Shown: piece after piece, positions 43,485-52,838 of the stretch
Layout: every line of letters starts with the position of its first letter
Position numbering within the stretch: position 1 is the stretch's first letter
Assembly: GCA_903881085.1 (NCBI GenBank)
Contig: CAIRSA010000017.1
Location: 1 to 64,000 of the forward strand
From: an uncultured Acidobacteriia bacterium
Lineage (GTDB): Bacteria; Acidobacteriota; Terriglobia; Bryobacterales; Bryobacteraceae
Length of the DNA stretch: 64,000 bases
Direction: 5' to 3'
The notes under the pieces: generated by a model
The model's input: the letters and a program-made list of their open reading frames with translations, nothing else
Databases searched by the model: none
What the model was told of the DNA's origin: nothing
Translations under genes and position numbers: made by a program

Positions 43485-44984
43485 TTGAGTCAACTCTTCC
43501 GCACCAAAAGCATCGACGCCCTGATCGCCGCGTCGGAAGAAGAGCGCCACAAGTTAAAGCGCACACTGGGACCCTGGAGCTTGACTGCGTTCGGAATCGG
43601 ATGCGTCATCGGGTCGGGAATCTTCACGCTTACCGGGACGGCGGCGGCGGGTTTGACGCTGCCTACGCCTTCGGTAATGAATGCGCCGGTTCTCGATCTT
43701 TTGATGAACGGCCGCAACGCGATCGGTGTCATTGGCCGTCCAGGGGCGGGTCCGGCGATCTCGTTGTCGTTCCTGCTGGTGGCCTTTGCCTGCAGCTTCG
43801 CAGCACTCTGTTATGCCGAACTGGCCTCGATGATACCCATCGCGGGCAGCGCGTATACCTATGCCTACGCGACGATGGGAGAACTGATCGCCTGGATCAT
43901 CGGTTGGGATTTGATATTGGAGTATGCGGTGGCCAACATGTCGGTAGCGGTAGGTTTTTCGGCCTACTTTAACGACATTCTGGACGGACTGTTTGGCGTT
44001 CATTTGCCCAAGGCCTTCTCAGAACCGGCGATTGTAAACGGCGCCTTTACGGGCAGCATTTTTAACGTGCCCGCGCTGCTGATACTGCTGGTGCTCACCT
44101 GGCTCCTGGTGCGCGGGGTAAAAGAGAGCGCTGGGGCAAACAATATGATGGTCCTGATCAAGGTGGTTGCCATTCTGCTGTTTGTTTTTGGCGCCGCGCG
44201 TTCGATCAAGACAGAGAACTGGCATCCGTTCATGCCCAATGGCTTTACCGGTGTTCTGACTGGAGCGGCCATTGTGTTCTTCGCCTACATCGGGTTTGAC
44301 GCCGTTTCTACAGCTGCCGAGGAGTGTGAGAATCCCCAGCGTAATATGCCAATCGGCATTCTTGCGACGCTTGCAGCGTCTACGGTGCTTTATGTTGCGG
44401 TTGCACTTGTCCTGACGGGAATCGTGAATTGGAAGACGTTGAACAACGATGCTCCGGTGGCCAACGCCCTGAAGGCGATTGGCATGGGCAATTTGCGAGT
44501 TCTTGTTACTTCTGGAGCGCTGCTGGGGATGCTCAGTTCGTTGTTGATTGGGCAGTTCGGGCAGGCGCGCATCTGGTTTGCCATGTCGCGCGACCGGCTG
44601 TTGCCGGATCTGTTTGCCAAGGTGCATCCGAAGCACAAGACGCCCCATGTAAGTACCTGGATCGCCGGCCTGTTGGTCGGCATTCCGGCAGGGATCTGGG
44701 ACATCGGTACCTTTGCCGATCTCACAAATATCGGCACTTTGTTCGCATTTATCCTGGCTTCTTTGGGTGTGATTATTTTGCGGCGGACGCAGCCTGATCG
44801 ACGGCGCGGATTCCGTGTGCCGTGGGTGCCGCTGTTGCCGGCCCTTTCGATCATTATGTGCTTTGTGTTGATGCTAAGCCTGCCGCTGGAGACATGGGTG
44901 CGGTTTATTGTCTGGCTCATAATCGGACTGGCGATCTATTTTCTCTTTGGAAAGCCGCGAACCGCGGAGGTGGATTTCAAATGA
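43485..44984 (+). CDS. APC-family amino acid permease
   Basis: A 499-residue transporter of the APC superfamily, cationic amino acid type (YfnA/CAT-like). TTG 43485 is chosen because GGAGG is 5 bp upstream; the frame extended to 43437 runs across a hairpin. Around twelve transmembrane helices are visible, with the family motif GIGCVIGSGIFTLTGTAAAG in TM1 and FFAYIGFDAVSTAAEECENP in TM6. The next gene starts in its stop (ATGA). Confidence 0.9.
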   Translation: MSQLFRTKSIDALIAASEEERHKLKRTLGPWSLTAFGIGCVIGSGIFTLTGTAAAGLTLPTPSVMNAPVLDLLMNGRNAIGVIGRPGAGPAISLSFLLVAFACSFAALCYAELASMIPIAGSAYTYAYATMGELIAWIIGWDLILEYAVANMSVAVGFSAYFNDILDGLFGVHLPKAFSEPAIVNGAFTGSIFNVPALLILLVLTWLLVRGVKESAGANNMMVLIKVVAILLFVFGAARSIKTENWHPFMPNGFTGVLTGAAIVFFAYIGFDAVSTAAEECENPQRNMPIGILATLAASTVLYVAVALVLTGIVNWKTLNNDAPVANALKAIGMGNLRVLVTSGALLGMLSSLLIGQFGQARIWFAMSRDRLLPDLFAKVHPKHKTPHVSTWIAGLLVGIPAGIWDIGTFADLTNIGTLFAFILASLGVIILRRTQPDRRRGFRVPWVPLLPALSIIMCFVLMLSLPLETWVRFIVWLIIGLAIYFLFGKPRTAEVDFK

Positions 44985-45586
44985 TAAGTCCTCTACTGAT
45001 TGTCCTGTTGGCGCAGACTGCGCACCAGCATCATCCGCCGCAATCGCCGGCTGAGTATGCCAAGGTACTGAAAGATCCGGCTCGCGATGCATGGCAGAAG
45101 CCGCATGATGTGATCATGGCGTTGCATCTGAAGCCAACCGATGTGGTGGCGGATATCGGCGCCGGGACCGGCTACTTCGCGCGGCGCATGGCGATGCACG
45201 CGGGCAAGGTGCTGGCCGTGGATATCGATGCGGAACTGCTGAAGATCGCCGGGCAGGGCGCTCCGAAAAATATGGAGACTGTTCTATCCGTGGCCGACGA
45301 CCCGAAGCTGGCCGATGCGTCGGTGGACCTGATCTTCATCTGCGATGTGTTGCATCATATCGAGAACCGGCCCGCTTATTTTGCGAAACTGGCGAAAGCG
45401 TTGAAGCCTGGAGGGCGCGTTGTGAACATCGATTTCTTTAAGAAGCAGCTTCTGATTGGTCCGCCAGTGGAGATGAAACTGAGTGAGGAGCAGGTGGTAG
45501 ACGAATTCACTGCCGCCGGATTCAAGAGCACAGGTTCGCAGAACTTCCTGCCTTATCAGTATTTCCTGATCTTCCAAAAGAAGTAG
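44981..45586 (+). CDS. Class I SAM-dependent methyltransferase, exported-like
   Basis: A 201-residue methyltransferase with the SAM motif VVADIGAGTGYFARRMA (E/D-x-GxGxG), post-I Asp in VLAVDIDAELL and LIFICDVLHHIEN. The N-terminus (ISPLLIVLLAQTAHQHH) looks like a signal peptide, an odd feature for a SAM-dependent enzyme, as SAM is cytoplasmic; similar proteins are known in Acidobacteria. Start ATG 44981 overlaps the permease stop. Target unknown. Confidence 0.82.
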   Translation: MISPLLIVLLAQTAHQHHPPQSPAEYAKVLKDPARDAWQKPHDVIMALHLKPTDVVADIGAGTGYFARRMAMHAGKVLAVDIDAELLKIAGQGAPKNMETVLSVADDPKLADASVDLIFICDVLHHIENRPAYFAKLAKALKPGGRVVNIDFFKKQLLIGPPVEMKLSEEQVVDEFTAAGFKSTGSQNFLPYQYFLIFQKK

Positions 45587-45592
45587 TGGCCG

Positions 45593-46216
45593 CTAGCGGT
45601 ATTTTCGCATCACTGCCAGCAGGCGGCCTTGAATATTCAATTCGCCCAGTGGGACGATGATCGGCTGCATGGAGGCATTGGCTGGTTGCAGCCTGGCCAT
45701 GCCGTTCGGTTCGGCGTAAAAGCGCTTGAGCGTTGTTTCACGGCCTACGTTGGCGACGATAATGTCACCATTGCGAGCCTGCTTCGTTCTTTCGATGAGT
45801 ACGTAATCGCCATCGCAGATGTGATCTTCGATCATCGACTCGCCGCTGACCTCAAGGGCATATGTACCTGCGTTGCCTTTGAAATCGGAGAAGCTAAGCG
45901 AGGCGTCGGTCTCCTCGACCGCATCCAGCATCAGACCAGCCGCGATACGCCCGACCAGCGGTACCGAGTTTTCGTCATGACTCTGCTTGCGCGTCTCTTT
46001 GAGGTACTCGGCCGAGACCTCGAGCGAGCGGCTCTGATTGAAGCCGCGCTTCAAGTATCCCTTCGCCTCAAGAGAGGAGATGTGCTTGTGCACCGTGGCC
46101 AGCGAGGAGAGGTCTAACTTTTCAGCCAGTTCCTCGTAGCTAGGCGAATAGCCTTTGTCACGGACAAAATCCGCGAGGAAATCAAGGACTTCCTTTTGCC
46201 TTTTGGTTAAAGCCAT
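45593..46216 (-). CDS. lexA: LexA SOS repressor
   Basis: A 207-residue LexA with an N-terminal winged helix (LTKRQKEVLDFLADFV, LSSLATVHKHISSLEAKGY) and a C-terminal S24 peptidase-type domain. Self-cleavage parts are intact: Ala93-Gly94 in VGRIAAGL, Ser127 in GESMIED and Lys164 in TTLKRF. It represses SOS genes and cleaves itself on RecA filaments. No LexA box could be assigned by eye. It ends 7 bp from the convergent methyltransferase. Confidence 0.95.
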   Translation of the reverse strand: MALTKRQKEVLDFLADFVRDKGYSPSYEELAEKLDLSSLATVHKHISSLEAKGYLKRGFNQSRSLEVSAEYLKETRKQSHDENSVPLVGRIAAGLMLDAVEETDASLSFSDFKGNAGTYALEVSGESMIEDHICDGDYVLIERTKQARNGDIIVANVGRETTLKRFYAEPNGMARLQPANASMQPIIVPLGELNIQGRLLAVMRKYR

Positions 46217-46260
46217 GATGATGTAGCTCTATCTTAGGCGAAGAAAAAACGAAAGTCAAA

Positions 46261-47409
46261 TTAATTTTGGGGTTGCTGGGAATATGGGATTTCCCGTGGA
46301 CCTTCGTCCAAACCTTCGATGCGGATCACCTGCTTCTTCGGTGGCGGTGGCGGTTCCTGCGGCACGGGCGCGGGTGGCGCCGCTTGCCTAGCCATGGCCG
46401 CAACGTCGACCGGGACCACCTGGCGCATCGCGGACGGCGGTTGTTTGTAGCCACCCAGATTGACAGCCGGTTTGGGCTGCATGGCAGTGGCGAGGGCTTG
46501 CTCCATTCCTTTCCGCAACTGCGCCTGATCGATCTTCATGGAGATCTTCACGTCTGACTGATCGGCATGAATGTCGAGCTTTTCCATCATCTCTTTGATT
46601 TGCGCCTGCGTCGAGCCGCCCTGCGCGGGGACCTGGCTGGCGGCAAGATTCGTCATCATCTTCATGACGCCGGCCAGGCCTTGCGCTGCCTCGGGTGACT
46701 TTGTGGAAAGCAGGAACCCCAATCCTAATCCATCGTTGAAGTCGATACCCATTTCGGCAGCAAGGATGTCGTTCAGAAAGGGCATTTGCGGCCCTTCTGC
46801 CGCGGTGTAGAACTCCGATGGACTGACGCTCGAAATCATCCACACATCGTGTTCGGAAGCGGAGGCTGAGGCGCGAAGGAACAGACTGTTCGACGTAGAC
46901 AAGGGGCCTGCCATCGATTTAGACTTATCGATCGCGGCTGTGATCACTGGCCTTTCACCAATTAGAATGGTCTGCGCATCGATCAGGGCAACCAGGCTGT
47001 CGGCTGCTTTGTAGCCAACGGGGTAAATGAATTCCGCCCCTTTATATGGTTTGATTGCAGCCTTTTCTTTGATCGCAAGACCGCGGAACTTTGCCAGATC
47101 AAATCGGCCCATGGCGATTACCAGAATGGGTGCCTGCTTGTGAGTCTTCAGATTTGCACCTCCGGGAGAGGAAATGAGCAAGCGGTCCAGTTGATCGAGC
47201 AACTCCGTAGCCGACATTCCAGGCATGTCGGTGCTTTGGGCCATCGCACGGATTGAATCGCCAACGGGTGTTTTCGCCATGCGTTTCCATTCCAGGCCCG
47301 CCAATACTTTCGCATCCGAGTGCGCGAAGCGCCAAGCCGACGGCTCGGACAATGAAGTTGCGCCGGCGTGAAGAATGGTAGGCGCCAGTAATAACCAGAT
47401 CATTCGCAT
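46261..47409 (-). CDS. Secreted protein of unknown function, Pro-rich tail
   Basis: A 382-residue protein from ATG 47409 (GAGG 7-8 bp upstream), with a signal peptide (MIWLLLAPTILHA). The middle is an alpha/beta fold (SDAKVLAGLEWKRMAKTPVGD, ILVIAMGRFDLAKFRG) not matched to a family, and the C-terminus is Pro-rich (APPAPVPQEPPPPPKK). It is 10 bp downstream of the TIGR03437-type gene on the same strand, so probably co-transcribed. Confidence 0.65.
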   Translation of the reverse strand: MRMIWLLLAPTILHAGATSLSEPSAWRFAHSDAKVLAGLEWKRMAKTPVGDSIRAMAQSTDMPGMSATELLDQLDRLLISSPGGANLKTHKQAPILVIAMGRFDLAKFRGLAIKEKAAIKPYKGAEFIYPVGYKAADSLVALIDAQTILIGERPVITAAIDKSKSMAGPLSTSNSLFLRASASASEHDVWMISSVSPSEFYTAAEGPQMPFLNDILAAEMGIDFNDGLGLGFLLSTKSPEAAQGLAGVMKMMTNLAASQVPAQGGSTQAQIKEMMEKLDIHADQSDVKISMKIDQAQLRKGMEQALATAMQPKPAVNLGGYKQPPSAMRQVVPVDVAAMARQAAPPAPVPQEPPPPPKKQVIRIEGLDEGPREIPYSQQPQN

Positions 47410-47419
47410 TGTAGGTCCT

Positions 47420-49840
47420 CTATTCAATGGGCAACAAAACTTTATTGCTATCGACGCCCTGCACGCGGACCCGCAATTCCACTGGTTGCGAACCGGGCAG
47501 GTCGTCTGTGATTTTCAATTTCGTTCCGGTAGTACCGATCATTCCGGCGATGGCGCCGGCCCAATCAGGCGTCAGTGTGAGATCTCCGCTGTGCACCTCG
47601 ACCGCATCGGCAAGGAGCAATTGCAGTGATTGGGGTACAGGGAATCCGTCCGGATAGGCTTTGTCGTAGGGCCCAAAACCCGTGCCGAACAACGTAACAG
47701 TTTCGCCTCTCCGCGCTGGGCTATCGGCTGTAATTGGCGTGCCATCCTCGTGCGCCGCCACGGCGAACTGATGGCCGTCCACTGGTTGATTGAACAGGCC
47801 AGGAGCATTCCTGCTTACTGTCAAGGTGGCCGGGATTTCCAATTGGAGGCCGGATTTCACATAAATTGTATAACTGCCCGGAGCCAGATCGGATGGCAGC
47901 TGGGCGTTAATCTGGTCTGGTGAAACAAACAAGAGGGGCAGCAGCGTTCCGCCTATGCGAACGGTTATATTGCCCACCGTCTGTGAAAGCGGATTGTTTG
48001 GACCAGCCACATAAGAGTCGGCCAGGTTGGCGCCGAGGATGGAGATGATCGATCCCGGCGCGACACCTGGACCCGGAGTTTCCCCTGCTGCATTGCGCAC
48101 GCCGGCAGGAGCAATATAAGGCGTTTTGTCGAGCAGCGCTTTCAAGCTACGGGGGGAGCCCATGTCGATGACTACGTTAGTCGAAGCCGTTGTCAGATCG
48201 CCGTCCCAGCGGCGGAATTTGAAGCCAGGGGAAGCCTGTGCGGAAACGAAAACCATCGTATCGGGTGTGTAAAAGCCATCGGCTGAAGCGGGCGAAACTT
48301 TGAGGTTTGCTCCGCCCACCGGGTCAGAAGAGACCCGCATCTGGTACATGATCTTGTAGCTGAGCGAAAGGTTCTGGATATCGTTGGTGAACGAGACAAC
48401 GCGATCGGCCGGGCCTCCATCGCTCCAGCCAGCGAAATCCATGCGCGCGCCGTAGCCCATCGCAATCGAAGGTGGCGCGGTAATTTTGGCTTGCGAAGTT
48501 GACGCTCTATCGAGTACACAGGGCAGCAGACAATCGACACCATCGATTTGAACCTTCAAGCCTGGTGAGGTGCCCGCAAGTGTGACGCGATTGAGCAATT
48601 CGTAGTTAGCCGTAAGACGAAGACCATCCTGGGTATCGACGGAGATACTCTGCGATGCCGCGCCTCCATTGGACCATCCCTTGAAGACGAAGGTTCTGCC
48701 GCGTGAGTCCGTATTGGTTGCCGGTGCCGTAATGGTGTGCTTCACGCCGATCGCCCAATCGAAGTTATAGCCCGGACCCGGATAGTTGTCACGGCCGTCA
48801 ATGGTCAGCTTGAGGCCGACCGGATTTGTCAGCAAGCTGATGACGCCGCCAGGCACGAACTTGGCGGTGATACTGGTTGGCGTAGGGACAGGTCCGGCCA
48901 CCTTGTAGAGCGCGTTTTGGCCGCCGCCAAAATCCCACGAGTCGAACACCCACATTTTGCCCACGAGATCCAATTGCGGTGAAGGTGCTGCCATCGTGTG
49001 CGTGGAATCCTGAGCCCATTGAAACACGCCGACCGGCCCGGAGATTGGCACATTGCCGCCTGGATCCATGGTGTTGATCACGGTACGGTCCACCAGCACT
49101 TGCAACTTCGGCGGGTTGGTATAGATGGTGACTTTTCGCGCGGGGGAGAAGCTGGCTACTATTGTTATTGGCGAATTGACTTTAAGTTTCAGCAGATACG
49201 CACTATTGGGGAGGATACTTCCGGACCAACCAAGGAACACGAAGCCATCGTATGGGAAGGCATTGAGCTGCAATGTCTCACCCGGGACTGCCCAAAATTG
49301 CTGGCTGTTGGTGAAACATTGGCCGCCGATATAAACCAACCCTGGGCCAAAACCGGTCAAGGGAGAATTCGGCTGACCAGGGATTGGGGTCTGGGTGCTT
49401 GAAGGCGCTCCGCAGGCTACAGGTGCAGCGCTATTTCCATTGGAGACGCTCGTTCCTGTGCTAAAGAAAACGAGATTCGCACGGTACGCCACTGAGACAG
49501 TCGCCTGCAGGGATGTCACCGCTGGGTCGGCCGTAATCACCTGAACGTTCTCTGAAGATGGAATCAGCAATCCTGAAGAGTCGGCCCACGCGCCAAATGT
49601 GTAGCGGAACCCTCCGTCCGGACTAATTTGCACCGGCGCAATGGATACCACATGCTTGCTGCCTTGTGGCCACGTCATTACGGCGGTGCTGGTGAATACA
49701 GTGCCATCAACCGTAAACGATGCACCGGGGGGCACCGTTGCAATCCGCGTCGTAACTAAACTAGTCTGGGCACTTACAGACATGGACAGCAACGTCCAGA
49801 ATGCCAGTTGGAGCGGGGTTAAAATTGAGATCCGTTTCAT
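47420..49840 (-). CDS. Secreted Solibacter-type protein with beta repeats and TIGR03437-like C-terminus
   Basis: An 806-residue exported protein with signal peptide (LQLAFWTLLSMSVSAQ). The body has about six repeated beta modules with the pattern WSNGGxxxQSISV / FAGWSDGGPADRVVSF / FRRWDGDLT, like InlB B-repeats. From about residue 575 comes the acidobacterial C-terminal domain (GVRNAAGETPGPGVAPGSII, SILGANLA, ADSPARRGETVTLFGTGFGP), which I identify as TIGR03437 by eye. Probably a surface or adhesive protein. Confidence 0.85.
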   Translation of the reverse strand: MKRISILTPLQLAFWTLLSMSVSAQTSLVTTRIATVPPGASFTVDGTVFTSTAVMTWPQGSKHVVSIAPVQISPDGGFRYTFGAWADSSGLLIPSSENVQVITADPAVTSLQATVSVAYRANLVFFSTGTSVSNGNSAAPVACGAPSSTQTPIPGQPNSPLTGFGPGLVYIGGQCFTNSQQFWAVPGETLQLNAFPYDGFVFLGWSGSILPNSAYLLKLKVNSPITIVASFSPARKVTIYTNPPKLQVLVDRTVINTMDPGGNVPISGPVGVFQWAQDSTHTMAAPSPQLDLVGKMWVFDSWDFGGGQNALYKVAGPVPTPTSITAKFVPGGVISLLTNPVGLKLTIDGRDNYPGPGYNFDWAIGVKHTITAPATNTDSRGRTFVFKGWSNGGAASQSISVDTQDGLRLTANYELLNRVTLAGTSPGLKVQIDGVDCLLPCVLDRASTSQAKITAPPSIAMGYGARMDFAGWSDGGPADRVVSFTNDIQNLSLSYKIMYQMRVSSDPVGGANLKVSPASADGFYTPDTMVFVSAQASPGFKFRRWDGDLTTASTNVVIDMGSPRSLKALLDKTPYIAPAGVRNAAGETPGPGVAPGSIISILGANLADSYVAGPNNPLSQTVGNITVRIGGTLLPLLFVSPDQINAQLPSDLAPGSYTIYVKSGLQLEIPATLTVSRNAPGLFNQPVDGHQFAVAAHEDGTPITADSPARRGETVTLFGTGFGPYDKAYPDGFPVPQSLQLLLADAVEVHSGDLTLTPDWAGAIAGMIGTTGTKLKITDDLPGSQPVELRVRVQGVDSNKVLLPIE

Positions 49841-49983
49841 TGCGAAATCACACCTATTTGCACTTTCGCCTAATTCACGGCATAGATCAATCGATCTAAG
49901 CTCTTAGAACGAGAGTAAGGGGCGACTACGTACTTAGATGTTGGTAAGATTGCTTAGGGGATATTGCTTAGTTCGCTGCGGTA

Positions 49984-51144
49984 TTATCGGCTGCCGCACG
50001 CGCCGTTGCCGTTGGCGCCGTATTTCTTGCCGTTCAAAACGATGTCCTGTCCTGATTTTTGATAGCGCATCGTCTCGCTTTTACCGTTGCGGTACATCAA
50101 AGTAATGGAGCCCGTTTGACCATTGCCGTCGGCGCGCCAGGTTCCGCTATTCGCGCTTTGGGAGGCTGCGCTGCCGGTGTTGAAATTGCCGTACATTTCG
50201 CCACCGCGGGAAAACATGCCGTTGGCGCACAGCATCAATTTATCCTCGCGCGAATAAGTTCCACCGCTTTTTGAGACGTAGATATAGTAATAGTTGCCGG
50301 CGATCATCTGGTTTACGGGTGGCAACTTCGGTTGCGTGAAGGCGATGGTAGCCGCGGCATCTTCGGTTCGTGCTTTGAGCTGAGGGTATTTTTCCTCGGT
50401 CGTCAGCCCCATCACGACGGCCGCATCTCCGAAGGGCGAGGGGAGGGCGATCACGCGCGCTCGCAGGCGCTGCCCGTTTTGTCCCGCCCCCGTCAGTTCG
50501 CCGGCGATTGCGCGATTGTTGCCGGCCTGAAAGTCTGCGGCTGGGGCAGCAGGCCGCAAGGTGACTCCGCTATCGGTGAAGCCCTGGGCATACTCAGCGA
50601 GCAGCATCTGCCGATTCGTTGAGCTTGCGAAGCGGATGATTATGAGACCCGCTTCGGAGTCGGAGCCGAGCAGCAAAATGCCATCTCGTTCATTGGCCTT
50701 CCATGCCGGTGGCACCACAAAGCTGAGCCCCCAATACGGATGGGAATAACGTCCGGCATCAGCGCCTGGAATTGCCTTCTCAGGTAGAGGGGTGGGCGGT
50801 GCGCCGGGTGGAGGACTGGACGGCGCGACGTTGACTGGTTCCGCCACCGCCGGTTCGAAAACCATGGGTTGGGCCAAGCCTCCTCCGGCGATCGTGAGCT
50901 TCGAGTTCTTCCATTGGTATGTATAGGTCGTGGCCGGACGGTTGCCTACCTGCACAACCAGCAGTCGCAACATGGACTGGCATTTACCCACTGCGGCATC
51001 CACGCTGCAGCGTCCGTCCGATTCGATTTTCAGCCGGACTCGATTCCCAGTTGCCGGATCGACAGCGGTCCAGTTGCCAACGATCTTGGCGTCAATCCCG
51101 CACCAGGCGGGAAGGGAACTGAGCAAAAGAGCGAGCTTCCACAT
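49984..51144 (-). CDS. Secreted lipocalin-like/stress-type protein, unknown
   Basis: A 386-residue protein from ATG 51144 (GGAGG directly upstream), with signal peptide (WKLALLLSSLPAWC). A beta N-terminal domain (IVGNWTAVDPATGNRVRLKIE) is joined by a Pro-rich linker near residue 120 to a second alpha/beta domain (RYSHPYWGLSFVVPPAWKA), and a C-terminal beta domain with NYYYIYVSKSGGTYSREDKL. No named family; the last part resembles the small beta domain of secreted stress or inhibitor proteins. Confidence 0.65.
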   Translation of the reverse strand: MWKLALLLSSLPAWCGIDAKIVGNWTAVDPATGNRVRLKIESDGRCSVDAAVGKCQSMLRLLVVQVGNRPATTYTYQWKNSKLTIAGGGLAQPMVFEPAVAEPVNVAPSSPPPGAPPTPLPEKAIPGADAGRYSHPYWGLSFVVPPAWKANERDGILLLGSDSEAGLIIIRFASSTNRQMLLAEYAQGFTDSGVTLRPAAPAADFQAGNNRAIAGELTGAGQNGQRLRARVIALPSPFGDAAVVMGLTTEEKYPQLKARTEDAAATIAFTQPKLPPVNQMIAGNYYYIYVSKSGGTYSREDKLMLCANGMFSRGGEMYGNFNTGSAASQSANSGTWRADGNGQTGSITLMYRNGKSETMRYQKSGQDIVLNGKKYGANGNGACGSR

Positions 51145-51230
51145 ACGGCCTCCATTGAGGATCATTGTATCTGAATTCTGGGGTGATAGCGCGAGGAGCT
51201 ATGATGACACACTGAATTCCACAGGAAACC

Positions 51231-51480
51231 GTGAGCGATTCAGTAAAAAAATGCGCCGTCGGAGCAGCCGCCATATGGCTCGATCTGGCTGGAATTGTTA
51301 AGTGGCTGGGTCGTGCCGTTTCTCGGAGCAGGGGCGTCCATGAATTCCACCCCACCGAGTCCGCCAAGTGGCCGCAGCCTCTTCAAAGATGCTGGCAACG
51401 CTTTCCAACTTTCCGGCGCAGAGGGAAGAAGATAAGGAGGACCTGTTCAATGTGGCTTCTTATTATCTTTGTCTGCATTC
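51231..51480 (+). pseudogene. Broken SIR2-like protein remnant
   Basis: Beginning at GTG 51231 (VSDSVKK), a shift at the A7 run 51244-51250 gives APSEQPPYGSIWLELLSGW and VVPFLGAGASMNSTPPSP, the opening loop of SIR2-like NAD-binding domains. A second shift near 51375-51385 is needed to continue into SKMLATLSNFPAQREEDKED and LFNVASYYL. After 51480 the sequence is only the antisense end of the neighbouring gene. No frame spans the whole region, so this is a remnant with at least two frameshifts and no C-terminal part. Confidence 0.6.
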
Positions 51481-52772
51481 GTTGGAGGTGCGGCCGAAGC
51501 CTTCGGCGCTTGTGGTTTGGTGGCTCCTTCGTCCATCTTATCCTTGCGAGTGTCTGAGGCGGCCAGCAATACGTTCATGATATCGCTTAGTTTTATGACT
51601 GCTTTATCGGAAAACAATCCCACCAGCGCGGAGACCATTCCGACGGTCATCGGATCATCCGCCGATACGCCGATGAGCTTTCCGGAACAAAGAACAAAGT
51701 AAAAGATGATTCCCATTCCGCCGCCTACGAATGGGCGCGAGATGTAAAACCAAAACCAGGTGGATCCAAAAGTCCGGTTGCCGACATAATTGACGAAAGA
51801 GGAGGTGAAATAGACCATGCTGCCCAGTGAGCCGCAGAGGATTACGAAGATCAGCATATTGGGGCTTGAGGGCGATACTGTCCCGGCGGCAGGAGTGATG
51901 GCAACGGTAAGGGCGGCGTGTTCGCCACTTGCTCCCCAGGCGTTTAGTTGCAGCACGTCCATGCCGTGCTGAACGGAGCCGGCCGTAAATACACCATCTT
52001 TGGAAATTGAGCCCAGATCGGACCGGCTCAATGACCACATCGAGGTTGCATTCGGAGCTCGAAAGGTTACCTGCTGCGAACTTAGCATGGTTGTTACTTG
52101 CGGCTGGATTTCCAGATGCTTTCCTGCTAACAGGTGAACGACCGCAGTGCCCAGCCGGGACGATGTTTCCGAACTACGCGCGCTAAGCTTGATCAGCTTA
52201 TCGAATTTTAGATCTGGATCCTTCTTGTGCTTGTAGAGCCCTGACGACGAGTCAATCTCGCCACCGCCTTCCTCCACACTCCAGTTCACGGTGGATTTGG
52301 CGTCCAAGGTAGAGGTGACTGCGAACTGAAACACGTTATCCTGGGATGCATTCAATGTGACCATTTGCGGGTTTACAATCAGCAACTCCGGCCGCGAAGT
52401 GATCTTTGGCCGGAGGTTTCCCCAAGTGTAGACAATCCCAGCCCCCAGGCAGATTGCAATAACGATTCCGTATTTCGCTATAAAACGGATTCTCTCGGGT
52501 GCATCCGTGACTTGGACTGTGGCCGTAACAGGAGGATGGTTTTCGGCAGTCTTGGCTATAACCAGGACGGTCTTGCTCCCCGTGACTTTCTCAGGGGTGG
52601 TATAAAATCCATCCTGGTCGATCTTTCCAAAATCAGGCTTGATGCTCCACTGGACATTCGATGCCTCTGGTTCCAGTTTGAACTGTTGGGCAGCGTTGGC
52701 CTCAAGACTGGCATTCGCTGGCGATATTACAGGGAGCTTCGGTTCTGGCTGCGGTTGATTGTTCTCTGGCAT
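51447..52772 (-). CDS. Membrane protein with Ig-like domains, unknown
   Basis: A 441-residue protein without signal peptide. Residues ~15-90 form an Ig-like beta domain (VISPANASLEANAAQQFKLE, GFYTTPEKV), followed by a transmembrane helix (IAKYGIVIAICLGAGIVYTW), two more Ig-like repeats (NPQMVTLNASQDNVFQFAVT; IQPQVTTMLSSQQVTFRAP), then about four hydrophobic segments (MLIFVILCGSLGSMVYFTSS, FYISRPFVGGGMGIIFYFVL). The tail is Lys/Ala-rich. The C-terminus overlaps the SIR2 remnant. No family recognised; possible envelope-spanning receptor. Confidence 0.7.
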   Translation of the reverse strand: MPENNQPQPEPKLPVISPANASLEANAAQQFKLEPEASNVQWSIKPDFGKIDQDGFYTTPEKVTGSKTVLVIAKTAENHPPVTATVQVTDAPERIRFIAKYGIVIAICLGAGIVYTWGNLRPKITSRPELLIVNPQMVTLNASQDNVFQFAVTSTLDAKSTVNWSVEEGGGEIDSSSGLYKHKKDPDLKFDKLIKLSARSSETSSRLGTAVVHLLAGKHLEIQPQVTTMLSSQQVTFRAPNATSMWSLSRSDLGSISKDGVFTAGSVQHGMDVLQLNAWGASGEHAALTVAITPAAGTVSPSSPNMLIFVILCGSLGSMVYFTSSFVNYVGNRTFGSTWFWFYISRPFVGGGMGIIFYFVLCSGKLIGVSADDPMTVGMVSALVGLFSDKAVIKLSDIMNVLLAASDTRKDKMDEGATKPQAPKASAAPPTNADKDNKKPH

Positions 52773-52838
52773 AGGTCCTCTGCTTCTCGTGAGAATACAA
52801 TACCAGAATTTTGAGCAGAGCGTGGTTGTTTGCCGTGG

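Noticed and set aside
47420-49840. Reading the Trp-Gly-Gly repeats as a glycoside hydrolase module
   Set aside because: The repeats lack catalytic residues and match B-repeat-like structural modules better.
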